Below, piece after piece: positions 50,661 to 64,000 of a stretch of 64,000 bases of DNA. The DNA is taken from NCBI RefSeq assembly GCF_041146395.1, contig NC_090984.1:83339114-83403113 (forward strand), in the 5' to 3' direction. Position numbers and translations under genes: made by a program. Source of the stretch: Eulemur rufifrons. Lineage: Eukaryota > Chordata > Mammalia > Primates > Lemuridae. The notes beneath the pieces were generated by a model. It saw nothing but the letters and a program-made list of their open reading frames with translations. It had not been told where the DNA came from and made no database searches. Each line of letters starts with the position of its first letter. Positions within the stretch are counted from its first letter, which is position 1.

Positions 50661-52540
50661 CTAATGTGTTCTAGTGCATAGTAACTTAGCTTCAAGAAGT
50701 TCTTGAACACCTGAAAATGTTTGCAAAACTTATCTGAAGTGGAGTCCTATATATTTAATCAAATTCTCAGAAGTAACAGTGACCAAAAAAAAAAAAATAA
50801 GAAGAAGAAGAATCACTGAAGAAGAGGGTATCTCTTTTGAATATTTTAATTTTACTTGACTCTACCTTATTTACATACCTTTCCACTCTGATTTTGATAA
50901 GATTTGAAGTATCTGATAGATTACATGTCATCTAATATATAAGTAGTTTTCCTTTGACATTTTTAGAACAAAATTGAAATTATGACATGGCCTATTTTGG
51001 CAGTATTTTTGTTCTGAAATCTGTATCTTTACTACAATGTCAGGGTTTTTTTGTTTGCATTGGCACAATGGACATAACTTGTAACTATCTTGTTACTTTT
51101 TGTCTAATGCTGACATTATAAATGTATCTCATTAACTTAGGAGAATATTTGTTTCTGAATTGTTAGTGAAGCACCTCTTTTTATAGGGTAGCTCAGTTTA
51201 TATTTATTGATATGATTGGTTGTTAGTTTTTTCTTTTTCTTCCATTAAGTTTTTTTTTATTGCTATTTGCTTTGTCTTCATTTATATAATTTCTGTGGTA
51301 CATTGAATTTATTTACTTTTATCAGAATTATAACTGTGAACATTAAGGTGCATGCTAATAGAATTATTTTTATTTTAGTATTAATATCTATTTAAGAAAA
51401 AAATAAGAATATAGAAGACATATCACTTTTAAAGGACAAAATAACTCATTAACACAAAAAGGTTCAAACCAATAATAGATGCTTAGTCCCTGTGGTAGCA
51501 AGTTGGGATTCTTTGTTTGAAAGACCACTCAAGGACTAGGTGGGAATAAAAGTTAAGCTTTTAGGCTGATATATCTTGCCAGGGACATGTACAGTTTTAT
51601 ATCTGGGTAAGAGTATGAAAGAAATAATTGTTTAGTACTCAAGATCAGCTTGTCTCTCAGCCCAGCCAGCCATTTGCAAATAATGCATTTTCTGTCTCCC
51701 TGCTGAATTACTAACAGTTTTAATTACTATGTAAACCTTTCTGTTCTGTGGTCTCTCAATCCTTGATTCTTACTATTTAATGTATTGGGACGGGAGGCAG
51801 CATCAGCATCTTTCAAGGACACAGTAACATCCAGCCAAACTATATTTCTAATTTTTTATAAAGGCCAACTAATCCTGTAAGACTAAAGCAGTAGTTTATG
51901 GTAATTTAGGCCATAATTAAAGAAACAGGCTAAAATACTATGAGTGTCTCTCTTCCACCACCTTGAAATAAAACCTAACTAGAATTTGGAGAGTATGATG
52001 GTGGAAAAATGTAGGCTGCATCATCCCTTGTAATAGGTGTGATTTCCACTTTCCTAATATTCTGTTATAATTTCTCTCTTGAGTTACTGGGATTTACTTT
52101 ATCCATCTTAAGCTGTGGAGCTTCTTTAGTTTGTTGCCTTAGCTACTCCAGTTATATACACCAAATCTTATTTCCTGTTCTGTTGCTGAGTATCTTACCA
52201 TACACTTGTCCCATTTGAAAAATCCTTGCTTATACTTGGGTTTATATCTTTTATCTTCTCATAAACTCAAGTAGTTTTTTCTGTATGTATCTAGACCCTT
52301 TTACTGTACTAGCCAGCATTTTCAGAATTTTTTTATTTTTCCATGGTCAGAAGGCCTACCCAGTAAAAGCTATCAACTCCATAATGTCAGGGTCATAGGA
52401 ACCAGAGATCTAATTTCATTGTGTTTTAGCAGCATGTAACTATTTCTGAAACCATTTAAGCCTTGTAATTATCAAAACATTTTTTAATTTATTAAATGAG
52501 ATTACTTTTTTCCTTATTTTTAATGCTTAGTTTGGCATTT
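50661..52540. other. Intronic sequence with a possible LTR-like stretch
   Basis: Mostly AT-rich and unrecognised. 51470-51840 is less AT-rich, with wording suggestive of an LTR ('ttctgtggtctctcaatcct', 'ctcagcccagccagccattt'), but I cannot support a family or boundaries. Confidence 0.35.
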
Positions 52541-53069
52541 TAATTTCAAAATGGAAAAAGCATTCATGAGATGATTTGAAAAAATATGTGCAGGGTTCTG
52601 CTTCTGGTAATGGCTGAGGTTGCTCCTAATGTACCCACCCATTCCACAGATAGCAATGATAAATTCTGGACAAAATATAAAAAAGCACTGAAGGCACTGG
52701 AGAGCAACCACTTAGAAGAAGAAAATGGCACTGAGTAAGTTTCCTGTTTTTTACAGCTTCTAGCCTGAGGGAAGGTCCCAGCCATGGGACAGCCAAAACT
52801 TGAAGAGAAATTCACTGTTCTACAGCTTGAAAAATCAGAAGATAAGATTGTAGTAACTACCACAGATAGAAAATGAGTAGGAAATCTCAGGAAGACGACG
52901 ACCAGATAGAGGAAGCCCCATATTCTGATTATAAACTCTCACAGATTTTTATCTAATACCTGAACTACACATGTGCAAGACAGGCTCCAAGCAGCACAAA
53001 TAAGGATAAAGGAATTGGACTGAGATTTCAGGTGGTACCTATGCATGGGAGACAGAGTTTGGGATTTGA

Positions 53070-53454
<385 letters not shown>

Positions 53455-55820
53455 AATACTTTCTAAAATATGTCACTTACAATGTCTAGGACACAATTCA
53501 AAGTTACTAAATATATGAAGAAACAGGAAAAACATAACTGATATTCAGGAGCACAAAGCAAAACTCAAAAAGCACTCAATGGAGACAACTCCCACCACCA
53601 AGATGACCTAGATTTTGTATTTATCAAAAATTTTATAATATGTTCAAAGATGTAAAGGAAAATACAATTGGAGAAATAAATAGGAAATCTGAAGAGAAAT
53701 AGAAACTATTTTTTAAAAAAAAGAACCAAATGGAAATTCTAGAATTTAAAAATATAGTATGTAAAATAAATAAGTCACTATTTGTGCTTAACAACAGATT
53801 GGAGATGAAACAAGAGTCAGTGAACTTAAGTAAGTAGATGCTATCCAATGTGAAGAACAGAGGAGGGAAGGGAAAGACTATAGTGAAAAATGAAACAAAA
53901 CAAAAAACAGAGCCTTACAGATCTAATCATGTGTAATTAGAATCCCCAAAGGAAAAAAAAAAAAAGAAAATGAAATTGGAAAAAATATTTAAAGAAATAA
54001 TGACCAAAATTTTCCAATTTTGGAGAAAGACATAAATTTATAGTTTCAAGAAGCTCAGCAACCTCAATCAGGACAAATATAAAGAAAACTTCACCCAAGT
54101 TCATCATGGTCAAAGTGCTTCAAACTGAAAATAATGAGAAAATCTTGAAAGCAGACAGAGAAAAATGAATTACAAATTTACATAGGGGAACATGGATTTA
54201 AATAATTGTTCACTTTCATCAGAAATAATGGAGGCCAGAAGACATGGAGCAATATTTTTGAACTGCCAAAAGAAAAAAAAGCTGTGAATTCTGAAATCTC
54301 TATCAGGTGAAAATATTCTTCAAGAAAACAGAGAAATAAAAACATTTTCAGATAAAAGAAAACTAAGGGGATTAGCTACCAGCATACCTATACTATAAGA
54401 AATGCTAAGAAATTTCTACAGACTGAAGAGCTTGAATTTCAGCTCTTCAGGAAGGAATGAAGAGCATGAGAAATAGTAAATATGTGGGTAAATATAATTT
54501 CTTAATTTCTTTAAAATACATATGACTATACAAAGCAAAAATTATAATACTGTGAGGTTTACATATGTAGATATATAATTGTATATTATATATAACAACT
54601 ATAGCATAAAGGACGGGGTAAATGGATCTATGTGGTTGCTAAATTCTTACATTTTACATCAAATGGTATGATAGTAACCATTACTCAGACTGTGAAAAGT
54701 TAAGGATATATGTTATAAACTCTAAAGCAGTGGTTCTCAAACTTTTTGGTCTCACGACCCCATATCCTTCAGAGAACTTTTGGTGATAGATAGATCTGCA
54801 TCTGCATACCATATTAGAAATAAAAATTGAAAAATTATAAAAATAGCCATGTATTCATTTAAAATAAACCCATTGCATGTTAACATAAATAACATGTATT
54901 TATAAAAAATAATTATATTTTCTAAAAAAATAGAATATTGGCATTGTTTTACATTTTGCAGATCTCCTTAATGTCTGTCTTAATAGAAGACTATAGAAGA
55001 TTTTTATGTCTGCTTCTTCATTCAATCTTGTGATATGTTGTTTAGGTTCAAGTATATGAAGAAAATCCATCCTCACACATATATGTAGTTGGAAAATGGA
55101 GGAGAATTTTAATAGACTTTTCAGATAATTGTGGATATCTTCTTTAATACTACACCAAAACTCAGAAGTGGAGGTTTCTTAAAGGTTAGTTACCATGTGG
55201 AATCTAAACCCATATTAGTGAACTTTCTGTACTCTCCATTGGTCTCTCTTGCACTTTGAATGATTTTGTAACATCATGCATTGATCATTTGGAAAAGAGT
55301 GGTCACAGATCTTCAAAATATTTATACATTTCATTAGACAATATCCAAAATCACGTGCGTTAATATCCGACCATCTAGTCAGAAAAGTATTTTAGTTTTG
55401 GGAAGCTGTCAATCTTACAGTGGATACAAGCACACATAAGTTTCATAAAATTCTAATTTTCGTTTGAAGGTTAAAATTTCATCTTTGAATAAATACTGTC
55501 AGATATTTTCTTTGAAGTGATAGGCTCATTTTCTTTATTTTTAAAAAAAATATGCCCCGTAGCCACGTCTGAATAACCATTGTTTGTCTGCCATAGTTGT
55601 CTGTCAAGTAAAAAGTGGCATTTTATGAAAAAAAGTGACTAGATCTGCTCACAAGTCAAATAATCACATAAGTGCTTTTCCTCAAAACAATCACTGTAGT
55701 TCAGTATGAAGCAGAATTGCTTTAAGGGCACATTTCATCTCATCACACAGAATATTAAATAGACATGTACTCTAGGGTTGATATTTAATAAATATTTTCC
55801 CTGCTTCACCAAGGATATTC

Positions 55821-56165
55821 TTAAATGAAACCCTTTTTTAACTGGGAGTGCATATAGTGAAGAACACAATCACCCTCAGTACAGTTCAGTGCCACAGCAG
55901 TTTTACACACAATTGTTTTTGCACTATTAGTGAAAATATCAACACAGTTGGCCCAGTATACACAATCAGAAAAGTTATTTGGCACTTTGAATATTTCAGT
56001 ACTGCTTGTGTTTCTTGTCAAGCATTGACATAAAGAGTATCTTCTTGGATGATTAGTTGGTGCTGACACCATAAAAATACAAACAAGTCCTGCGACATCT
56101 GTTGATTCATTCACTTGTAAGGAGGAAATATAAGTTTGTAGACAAGATAGTGAATCAGTCTTCAT
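55821..56165 (-). pseudogene. hAT transposase remnant
   Basis: 114-residue open frame on the - strand inside the hAT element. The part reading NCVDIFTNSAKTIVCKT...CVLHYMHSQ lines up with the conserved hAT stretch in which a 'C.G.CTDGA..M.G' motif precedes a Cys/His-containing 'HC..HR' motif, as seen in ZBED5/FAM200-like proteins. The Asp of CTDGA is replaced (FTNSA), so the catalytic signature is lost. It starts within the domain and is a fossil, not a gene. Sense frames on the opposite strand are chance. Confidence 0.65.
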
Positions 56166-56184
56166 GTTTTTGGTTAAATCTTTA

Positions 56185-56553
<369 letters not shown>

Positions 56554-56832
56554 GGTTAAATCTTTAAATCAGTGAATTTCTGTATTATGGGAAAATGGCA
56601 ATGCCATGGTTTCTTTTATAAACTTTCTATCCGGCAGTCACTCAGCAATGTCAATTATATAAGGCTTGTCTTTCAACTATTGTGTACTTTACCAGCCAAT
56701 GAAACATATTAATAATAACTTAACCTGTTATTATAAAGGCCATTATAATGCTTCAGTGGCCTTTTCCTTTCTAGTCTGGAAAGTTATAAAAACAGTATTT
56801 GGTGTTTAAAGCATTCACCATACCTGCATTTA

Positions 56833-57137
56833 TTTTTTGAGGCAGAGTCTTGCTCTGTTGCCTGGGCTAGACTTCAGTGGTGTTGTCATAGCTCACTGCC
56901 ACTTCAAACTCCTGGGCTCAAGTGATCCTACCACCTCAGATTCCCAAGTAGCTGGGACTACAGGTGTGTGCCACCACACCCTGCTAATTGTTTGGGTTTT
57001 TTTTCATTTTTTTTAGAGATTGGGTCTTGCTACGTTACCCAGGCTGGTCTCTAACACCTAGCCTCAAGCAGTCCTCCCACCTCAGCCTTCCAAAGTACTG
57101 CGATTACAAGCATTACACATCCACCACAGCCAGCCAA
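56833..57137 (-). mobile_element. Alu (AluJ-like)
   Basis: Reverse dimeric Alu without the lemur insert. Target-site duplication CATACCT(G/A)CATTTA at 56819-56832 and 57138-57151. Confidence 0.93.
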
Positions 57138-57459
57138 CATACCTACATTTAAAATTTCAAATCTTTTTGCATTAAACTCTGTATGATTGGTCTCAAAATG
57201 ATGCTGCAGCTTAACTTGGACCATAATACTACTCAAAAATGTTCTGTTACACAATGTTCTGAAGACACAATAAGGTAAATTGTTAACATTTATAAAGCCT
57301 ATTGGAAGATAGTTTTTATTATATTTTTCTTATTTATAGCTTCACCCACTTCCTTTGAGGTAGATTACTCCCTTCATTGAGTCAGAGAACTCTCTGACAC
57401 TTTCATCTTTCTCAGCATCTTAGAGCTAAACAAGGAAGGTGTATGTTGAGAAAGATTTT

Positions 57460-57645
57460 TTTGTTGTTGTTGTGCTAAAATATACATAACAAAATTAACC
57501 ATTTTAACCCCATTTTTAAGTGTACAGTTCAGTGGCATTAAGTATTGTTGTGCAACCATCACCACAATCCGTTTTCAGGATGCTTTTCTCATTTCATACT
57601 GAAACTCTGAACACATTAAACAATAATTCCCTATTCCTAAGCCAA
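57460..57645 (-). mobile_element. L1 (L1ME-type) 3'-end fragment
   Basis: Recognisable old L1 tail: 'aagtgtacagttcagtggca', 'tgttgtgcaaccatcaccac', 'taaacaataattccctattc'. It lies inside the hAT element. Confidence 0.7.
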
Positions 57646-59635
57646 TGATCCATTCTTAAATATGAAAAAATATATAATTTTTTCATTTTAAAGTAAAATA
57701 TTAAATTCTAAAATAAGTTTTATAACAAATTTACTTTTGAGTTTTTGAAGAAAGTTAGTAAATATTATAAAGCATATTTATGGTGTACACATTCTTTTAA
57801 AGTTTAGGATTTTAAAATAACAATTTGTTAAATGATAATGAGGCTTCAGTAGGTATAGTAGGTGTAACTAAAGAAAACTCGCAAGAACCTAGTAAAAGTA
57901 CAGAGAACAAACTGGGTTAATCTCTGAAAATGCACATATTTATACCCTAGTTCTACTACACCAGAAATTCTAAAAAACACAAGAATATACATGCACACAG
58001 TCATGGCATCATCATATTATCATGTTACCTCTGGAAAACTCTGCTATACACACAAGAGAGAATAGGAGTAAAAAAACGCAGAAAAAAAAAAAAGTACTGG
58101 TATTTTTCAAAATAGTTTTGATTTTGGTCTTTGGAGTCCTTGGACCACATCTTAAGAACTGCTGTCCTAGAGTAACGCCAACAACAAAACAGAAGAGGAA
58201 CAAATAGAAAACACAATAAAATGTAAGATCTAAATTCAAACATATCACTTACTATATTAAATGTTAATGAACTAAACACTCAGTTTAAAAAGTGAAGACT
58301 GTCAAAATGGATTTTTAAAAAAGCAAGACCCATCAATATGCTGGCTCCTAGAATGTACTTTAAATATAAAGACAAATATAAGTTGAAAATAAATAGATGG
58401 AAACTAATACATCTTCAGCAAAGATAAAAGGCTACATTAATATCAGATAAAGTAGATATCAAGACAAAGTATTACCAGATATAAAGAGATATATTTCATC
58501 AGTAAGACATAATAATCATAAATGTGTGCATGAAGCCAAAATAGTAAGAAATAAATGGAAAAAATAAACCCACAATCATAGTAGGAGATTTTAATACCCC
58601 ATCCTCAGCAGTTGATAAAACAAAAAAATCAGTAGACATAGAAAATCTGAACAACACCATCAATGCCCTTAAGCTAATTGATCCCCAATAACTGGAGAAT
58701 ACATATTCCTTTTAATTGAGCATGAAAATGGTCACCAAAATAAACCATACAATGGACCATAAAACAAGTATCAATACATTCAAAAGGATTCGAACCAAAG
58801 AATGTTCATGGCCACAATGCAATTATATATCAATAATATATATACACACACACATCTATATTTGGAAATTATTGAACACAATTCTAAATAACCCATAGGT
58901 AAAAGAAGAAATCACAAGGGAAATTAGAAAATATTTCAAATGAAAGATAATGAAATATGATATATCAAAATTTGTGGGATGCAGCTAAAATAGTACTTGA
59001 AGAGAAAAGTAAAGGTTTAAATACTATATTAGAAAAGAAGAAAGATATAAAATCTATGATCTAAGTTTCCACCTTAGAAAGTAGAGGGGGAAAGTAGGGA
59101 AAAAAGCCCAAAGTAAGTAGAAGAGCTGAAATAATAAAGATAAGAATAGAAATCAATGAAACATAAAACAAACAATAGAAAAATTAAAGCCAAAAGTTGA
59201 TTCTTTGAATAGATCAACAAATTTGATCTACAGAAAAAAAGGAGTGAAAATAAAAATTGGCATTGCCACTAATGAAAGAGGATATCACTGTAGATCTCAT
59301 AGACATTAAAAGAAAAATAAGGGAATATTATGAACAACTCTTTGCTAGTGAATTTGACAACTGAGATGAAATGGACAAATTCTTTAAAAAATATAGCTTA
59401 ACAAAATTGAAATACAAAATCTGAGTAGCCCTATGTTGATTAAAAAATTAAATTTGTTATCAGAAATTTCTCTCAAAGAAAACTGCAGGTCCAGATAGTT
59501 TCACTGGTTAATTCTCTCAAATATTTAAAGAAATAACTCCAATATTGAACAAAGTCTTAGAAAATGGAAGAAAGAACACTTCTTAAGTTACAGAGGTCCG
59601 CAATACCCTGATACCAAAACCTGACAAATATTACA

Positions 59636-59740
59636 AATACTGTCAGCCCTTTGTATTCAAGGGTTCCACATCCATGAATTCAACCAACCATAGATTGAAA
59701 AGATTAAATAAATAAATAACAATACAACGATAAAAATAAA
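59636..59740. mobile_element. Tigger2/MER2-like fragment
   Basis: 'ctgtcagccctttgtattca', 'gggttccacatccatgaatt' and 'caaccaaccatagattgaaa' match the MER2/Tigger2 end. Only one end is seen; an Alu follows immediately. Confidence 0.75.
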
Positions 59741-59741
59741 G

Positions 59742-60052
<311 letters not shown>

Positions 60053-60550
60053 CTAGTATTCCTTGTACTTAGAGACAAAATTTAATCAAAATATAAAAAG
60101 GATAATACATCATGACCAAGAGGGATTTATCCTAGGAATACAACATAGCTTTAACATTTGAAAATTAATCTGTGTAATTCACTACAATAAGAGAATAAAG
60201 GAGAAAAACCATGTGATCATTTCAATAGATGTAGAAAAAACATTTGACAAAACTCAACACCCTTCATGATTAAAACAAAAACAAAAAAACCCTCTCAGCT
60301 AATAGAAAATAGAAGGAAACTTGCTCAATTTCATTAAAGCCATCTATTTAAAAAACCTAAAACCACTATCTTACTTAAATATTGAATGGTCTACCCCTAA
60401 GATTGGGAACAAAGCAAGGCTGTCAACTCTTAAACCATTTCTATTTAATATTCCAATAAGGCAAGAAAAAGAAACAAAAAGTATACAATTGGGAAATAAA
60501 AAAGAAAACTGTCTGTAATTGCAGATAACATGATTGTTATGGAGAACTCT

Positions 60551-61017
<467 letters not shown>

Positions 61018-61720
61018 TAATACTATAAAAAAAGATACTTAGGAATAAATTTTCAAAAAAGCAATATCTCTGTGCTTAAAACTAGAAAATATTGCTGAGA
61101 GAAACTAAAGAAGACCTAAAGTCATGGAAGAGATATACCATGTTCATAGATTGGAAGATGCAGTATTATTAAGATAGCAATTCTTCCCAAATGGATCTGT
61201 AAATTCAGTGCAATCCCAATCATAATTTTACCATACATTTTTTTAAAACATTGACTGCCACACTAGAAAAAAATTTTTTTCCTTGGGCCCATGGTGTTTT
61301 ATTGTGAAATAGAAGAAAAATTTCAAAAACAAAATGATCCTTTCTAATTTAATGAAAAACTTGTTATTTTTTATTGTTTTCTGTGCATGAGTTATATGCA
61401 ACTTGAAAAACAGTTCTCATGGCTCCCAAGGTGAAGAGATGTGTGAGTTACATATGCTTCATGAGGGCCCCAAGCTCAAAGCTAGTGTAAGTTAAATACA
61501 ACTCACATGGCAGTTAATGCGTTAGAAATTGACAGCTGGCAAACTCATCAAGTTGTATACATTAAATATGTACAGCTTTTTGCACGTCAATCATAATAAA
61601 GTGGTTTACAAAACGAAACTGACACATGGGTTTCAAAATTTGTATGGAAAGGACCTAAAATATTTAAAGAAATGCTTTCCTAGAGAACGTTCTGTGAAAG
61701 ATGAAAATATTCTATTGTTG

Positions 61721-61853
61721 CACTGTTCAGTATGGTAGCTAGCCATATGTGACTACTGAGCACTTGAAAGTGGCTAGCACAACAGGCACTGATCTTTTAT
61801 TTTAAGTGTAAATACTCACATGTGGCTAGTGGCTACTGTATTGAACAGTATAG
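61721..61853. mobile_element. Palindromic hAT-type MITE
   Basis: Inverted arms of about 30 bases: 61722 onward ('actgttcagtatggtagcta') and the segment ending at about 61850 ('ggctactgtattgaacagta'). This is a mammalian hAT-Charlie MITE type (MER58-like by memory). Inserted in L1 ORF2. Confidence 0.75.
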
Positions 61854-62154
61854 AAAGTAACCCTGAAAAACAAAGGTACTTACATGATGTTGAAATTTAG
61901 TATAAAGCTACAATAATTAAGACAATGTGCTACTGGCATAAGGATAGATAGATCAATGGAATAGAATGAGAGTTTAGAAATCAATCCACATTTATGTGGT
62001 CTTTGATTTTTGACAAAAGTGGTAAAGCAATCCAATGGGGAAAGGAATTCTTTTTAACTAGTGGTGCCGGAGCAACTGGATATACATATGGAATAAAATG
62101 AACCTCCAACTCCATCTCATACTATACACAAAAATTAATTAAAAATGGATTATT

Positions 62155-62264
62155 GCCTTTTTATGACAACAAGAGGCCCATTTGATGTCATGGCAAACAT
62201 ATCTTGCTTTTGCTCTGTAAACCTATCTTGTCCTTCCTCAATAAACTTCTTTTCACGCTTGAAA
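62155..62264 (+). mobile_element. Short retroposed transcript 3' end (source unknown)
   Basis: A ~107-base non-L1 insert that interrupts L1 sequence. It contains AATAAA at 62240-62245, ends at about 62261, 16 bases later, and is followed by an A-run. The flanks are AAAAATGGATTATT (62141-62154) and AAAAATGGATAATA (62265-62278), a target-site duplication with one change. These are the marks of L1-mediated retroposition of a polyadenylated RNA, severely 5'-truncated. I do not recognise the source; LTR-derived 3' ends look similar. Confidence 0.75.
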
Positions 62265-63013
62265 AAAAATGGATAATAGACCTAAATGTAAATGAAAGAA
62301 TCAAAAGCTTCTAAAAGAAAACAATATCTATACAACTTAAGTATAAGCAAATATTTCTTAGGTCACAGAAAGTAATAAGCACAAAAGAATAAGTTGATAA
62401 ATTAGAATTAATTAAAATATAAAATTTCCCACCAAAAGACAAGACTAAGAAAATGCAAAGGCAAGCCACAGACTTCAAGAAAATATTTGCAATACATAAT
62501 CTGACAAGGAACTGGTTTCTAGCATATATAAAGAATTCTTACAACTCAATGATTAAAAAAAAAGACAACTCATTTAGAAATGGCCCAAAGATTTGAATAG
62601 ATTCTTCACAAAGAAGATATACAAATGGCCAATAGCATAGTATTATTTGTCATCAAGGAAATGCAAATTAAAACCAAAATGAGATATTATTACACATCCA
62701 CCAGTATGGTTCAAATTAAAAAGATTGACAACCCCAAATGAGGCCTAGGATTGGACAGTTAAATGGAGCAACCGAAACTCTCATACTTTATTGGAAGTAT
62801 AAAGCTATAATCATTTTGGGAAAAGATCTGGCAATTTCTTATACAGCTGAACTTATGTCTACCACATGACCCAGCAATTCCACTGTTAGGTATTTACCCA
62901 GAGGAAGTGACAACACAAAAAGATTTGAATAAGAATTTTCATAGAAGCTGTCCATCAACAGAAAAATGGTTAAACTGTCATATAAACAAACTCATATAAT
63001 CACACAATGGAAT

Positions 63014-63135
63014 TGGTGTGATTAACTGTCCTGGTTTGCCTGGGACTGAGGAGTTTCCAGGATGTGGGACTTTAAGTGCTAAAACCAGGAGACTCCTGAG
63101 CAAATTGGAAAGACTTTGTCACTCTAATCCCCTCC
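63014..63135. mobile_element. MER53-like palindromic element
   Basis: 'tgtcctggtttgcctgggac' and the downstream 'ctaaaaccaggagactcctg', 'ttgtcactctaatcccctcc' form a partly palindromic unit like MER53. It splits the 3' part of the old L1. Confidence 0.8.
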
Positions 63136-63489
63136 ACAATAAAAAAAAAACTACTGATATATCTAAAAACATGAATGAATCTCAAAGACATTATTCTGAA
63201 TGAACAAAACCTGTAAAAGAGTTCCTATTCTATGATTACACTTATCTGAACTTCAGGAGCAGGAAGAACTAAGTTGTGGTAAAAAGAAGCAGTATTTGTG
63301 TTTGGAGGTTTGGCAGATGGGGAAGGGGTGTAAGCGAATTTGCTGGAGTGGTGATAGTGTTTTATATTTTGGTAGAGATTTAGGTTACATAGGTGTATAC
63401 ATTTGTCAAAACTCAATGAATGGTAATTTAAGATTTCTGCACATCTGCATTCTAAAAAGTATCTGTAAACAAATATTGAACTCTAATTA

Positions 63490-64000
63490 ATGATATGATA
63501 CTTACGTGCTTAGGAGTGAGATGTAAATCTTCTTTACTTACCAAGTATGGAGTTTCTTAAAAACTGGTATCTAGGTATCAGAGATGGGGAAAGGAGAATC
63601 ATTTCTTGATTGTGGAATTGTTTGTTTTGATGCTATTTTAGGAAAGTTTTCTTCAACTTTTTGGTAACACTGTCCATGATTCTTATTTTTCATTTTGCAA
63701 TCCTGTATTTTGCAGAATGAATCTTATTTTGTTTTCTAAATCAATGGGTTTCTTTTATTGTTTTATGTATGTAATTTGGCTAGAGGTTGTTTTGTTAATT
63801 GCTTCAGTATTATTGAGTCTTTGCTCTTCTCACAACCTTTTTTTAAAAGTTTTTATCATATTTGCAAGTTTAAGCAGAGTCTCTATGTATTATACCATGT
63901 TTCTTTACTGTTTGAAAGCAGTAAATATAAACCTTTGTGATTATTTTAGAGGATGGTAATGTGTACAGCATTCTGTTTCTTATTCTTGTTACCTTACTTT
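63490..64000. other. Intronic sequence, nothing recognised
   Basis: AT-rich DNA to the right edge. Open frames such as 63717-63959 are hydrophobic only because of T-richness; they lack splice-supported homology to the next GPR137C exon. Confidence 0.5.

Overview
This window is vertebrate nuclear DNA, almost certainly from a strepsirrhine primate and most likely a lemur. It is AT-rich and packed with L1, L2, MIR, Alu, LTR and DNA-transposon copies. Several Alu copies carry an AT-rich middle segment and a left arm reading 'gagcaagagcgagacc', a form I associate with lemuriform Alus. The young L1 also does not look like a human L1. No repeat library or alignment was run; family names come from recognising the sequence.

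The only host gene I can support is the 5' part of GPR137C, a seven-transmembrane protein of the GPR137 family, on the + strand. Its first exon opens the window already inside the reading frame (1-410, in a CpG island). Exon 2 is at 34329-34372 and exon 3 at 35976-36204. The reading frame joins exactly across both introns and all splice sites are GT-AG. The remaining exons were not found and should lie to the right. Intron 1 is about 33.9 kb, intron 2 about 1.6 kb, and intron 3 runs off the window.

Layout: 1-0.6 kb CpG island and exon 1; 0.6-19.5 kb old intronic repeats (MIRs, an old L1 at 5.9-10.2 kb, an L2 at 10.9-12.3 kb, LTR fragments at 15.9-19.3 kb); 19.5-25.9 kb a young full-length L1 inserted antisense to the gene, with intact ORF1, lightly damaged ORF2 and a perfect 16-bp target-site duplication; 25.9-34.3 kb further old repeats including an almost complete Tigger-like transposon (31.9-33.1 kb); 34.3-36.2 kb exons 2 and 3; 36.3-38.9 kb Alus and sparse sequence; 38.9-44.8 kb a degraded antisense L1; 44.9-52.5 kb an LTR, an L2 interrupted by a small Tigger element, MIRs and unclassified DNA; 52.5-63.5 kb an old sense-strand L1 split by a hAT transposon that is itself split by Alus and an L1 fragment.

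No novel multi-gene system is visible. The points most worth checking are the young antisense L1 and its possible promoter effect on GPR137C, the duplicated G-rich 3' UTR of that L1, exons 2+3 as a frame-neutral cassette between inverted Alus, a short retroposed mRNA tail at 62.2 kb, and the dated nesting at 52.5-63.5 kb.
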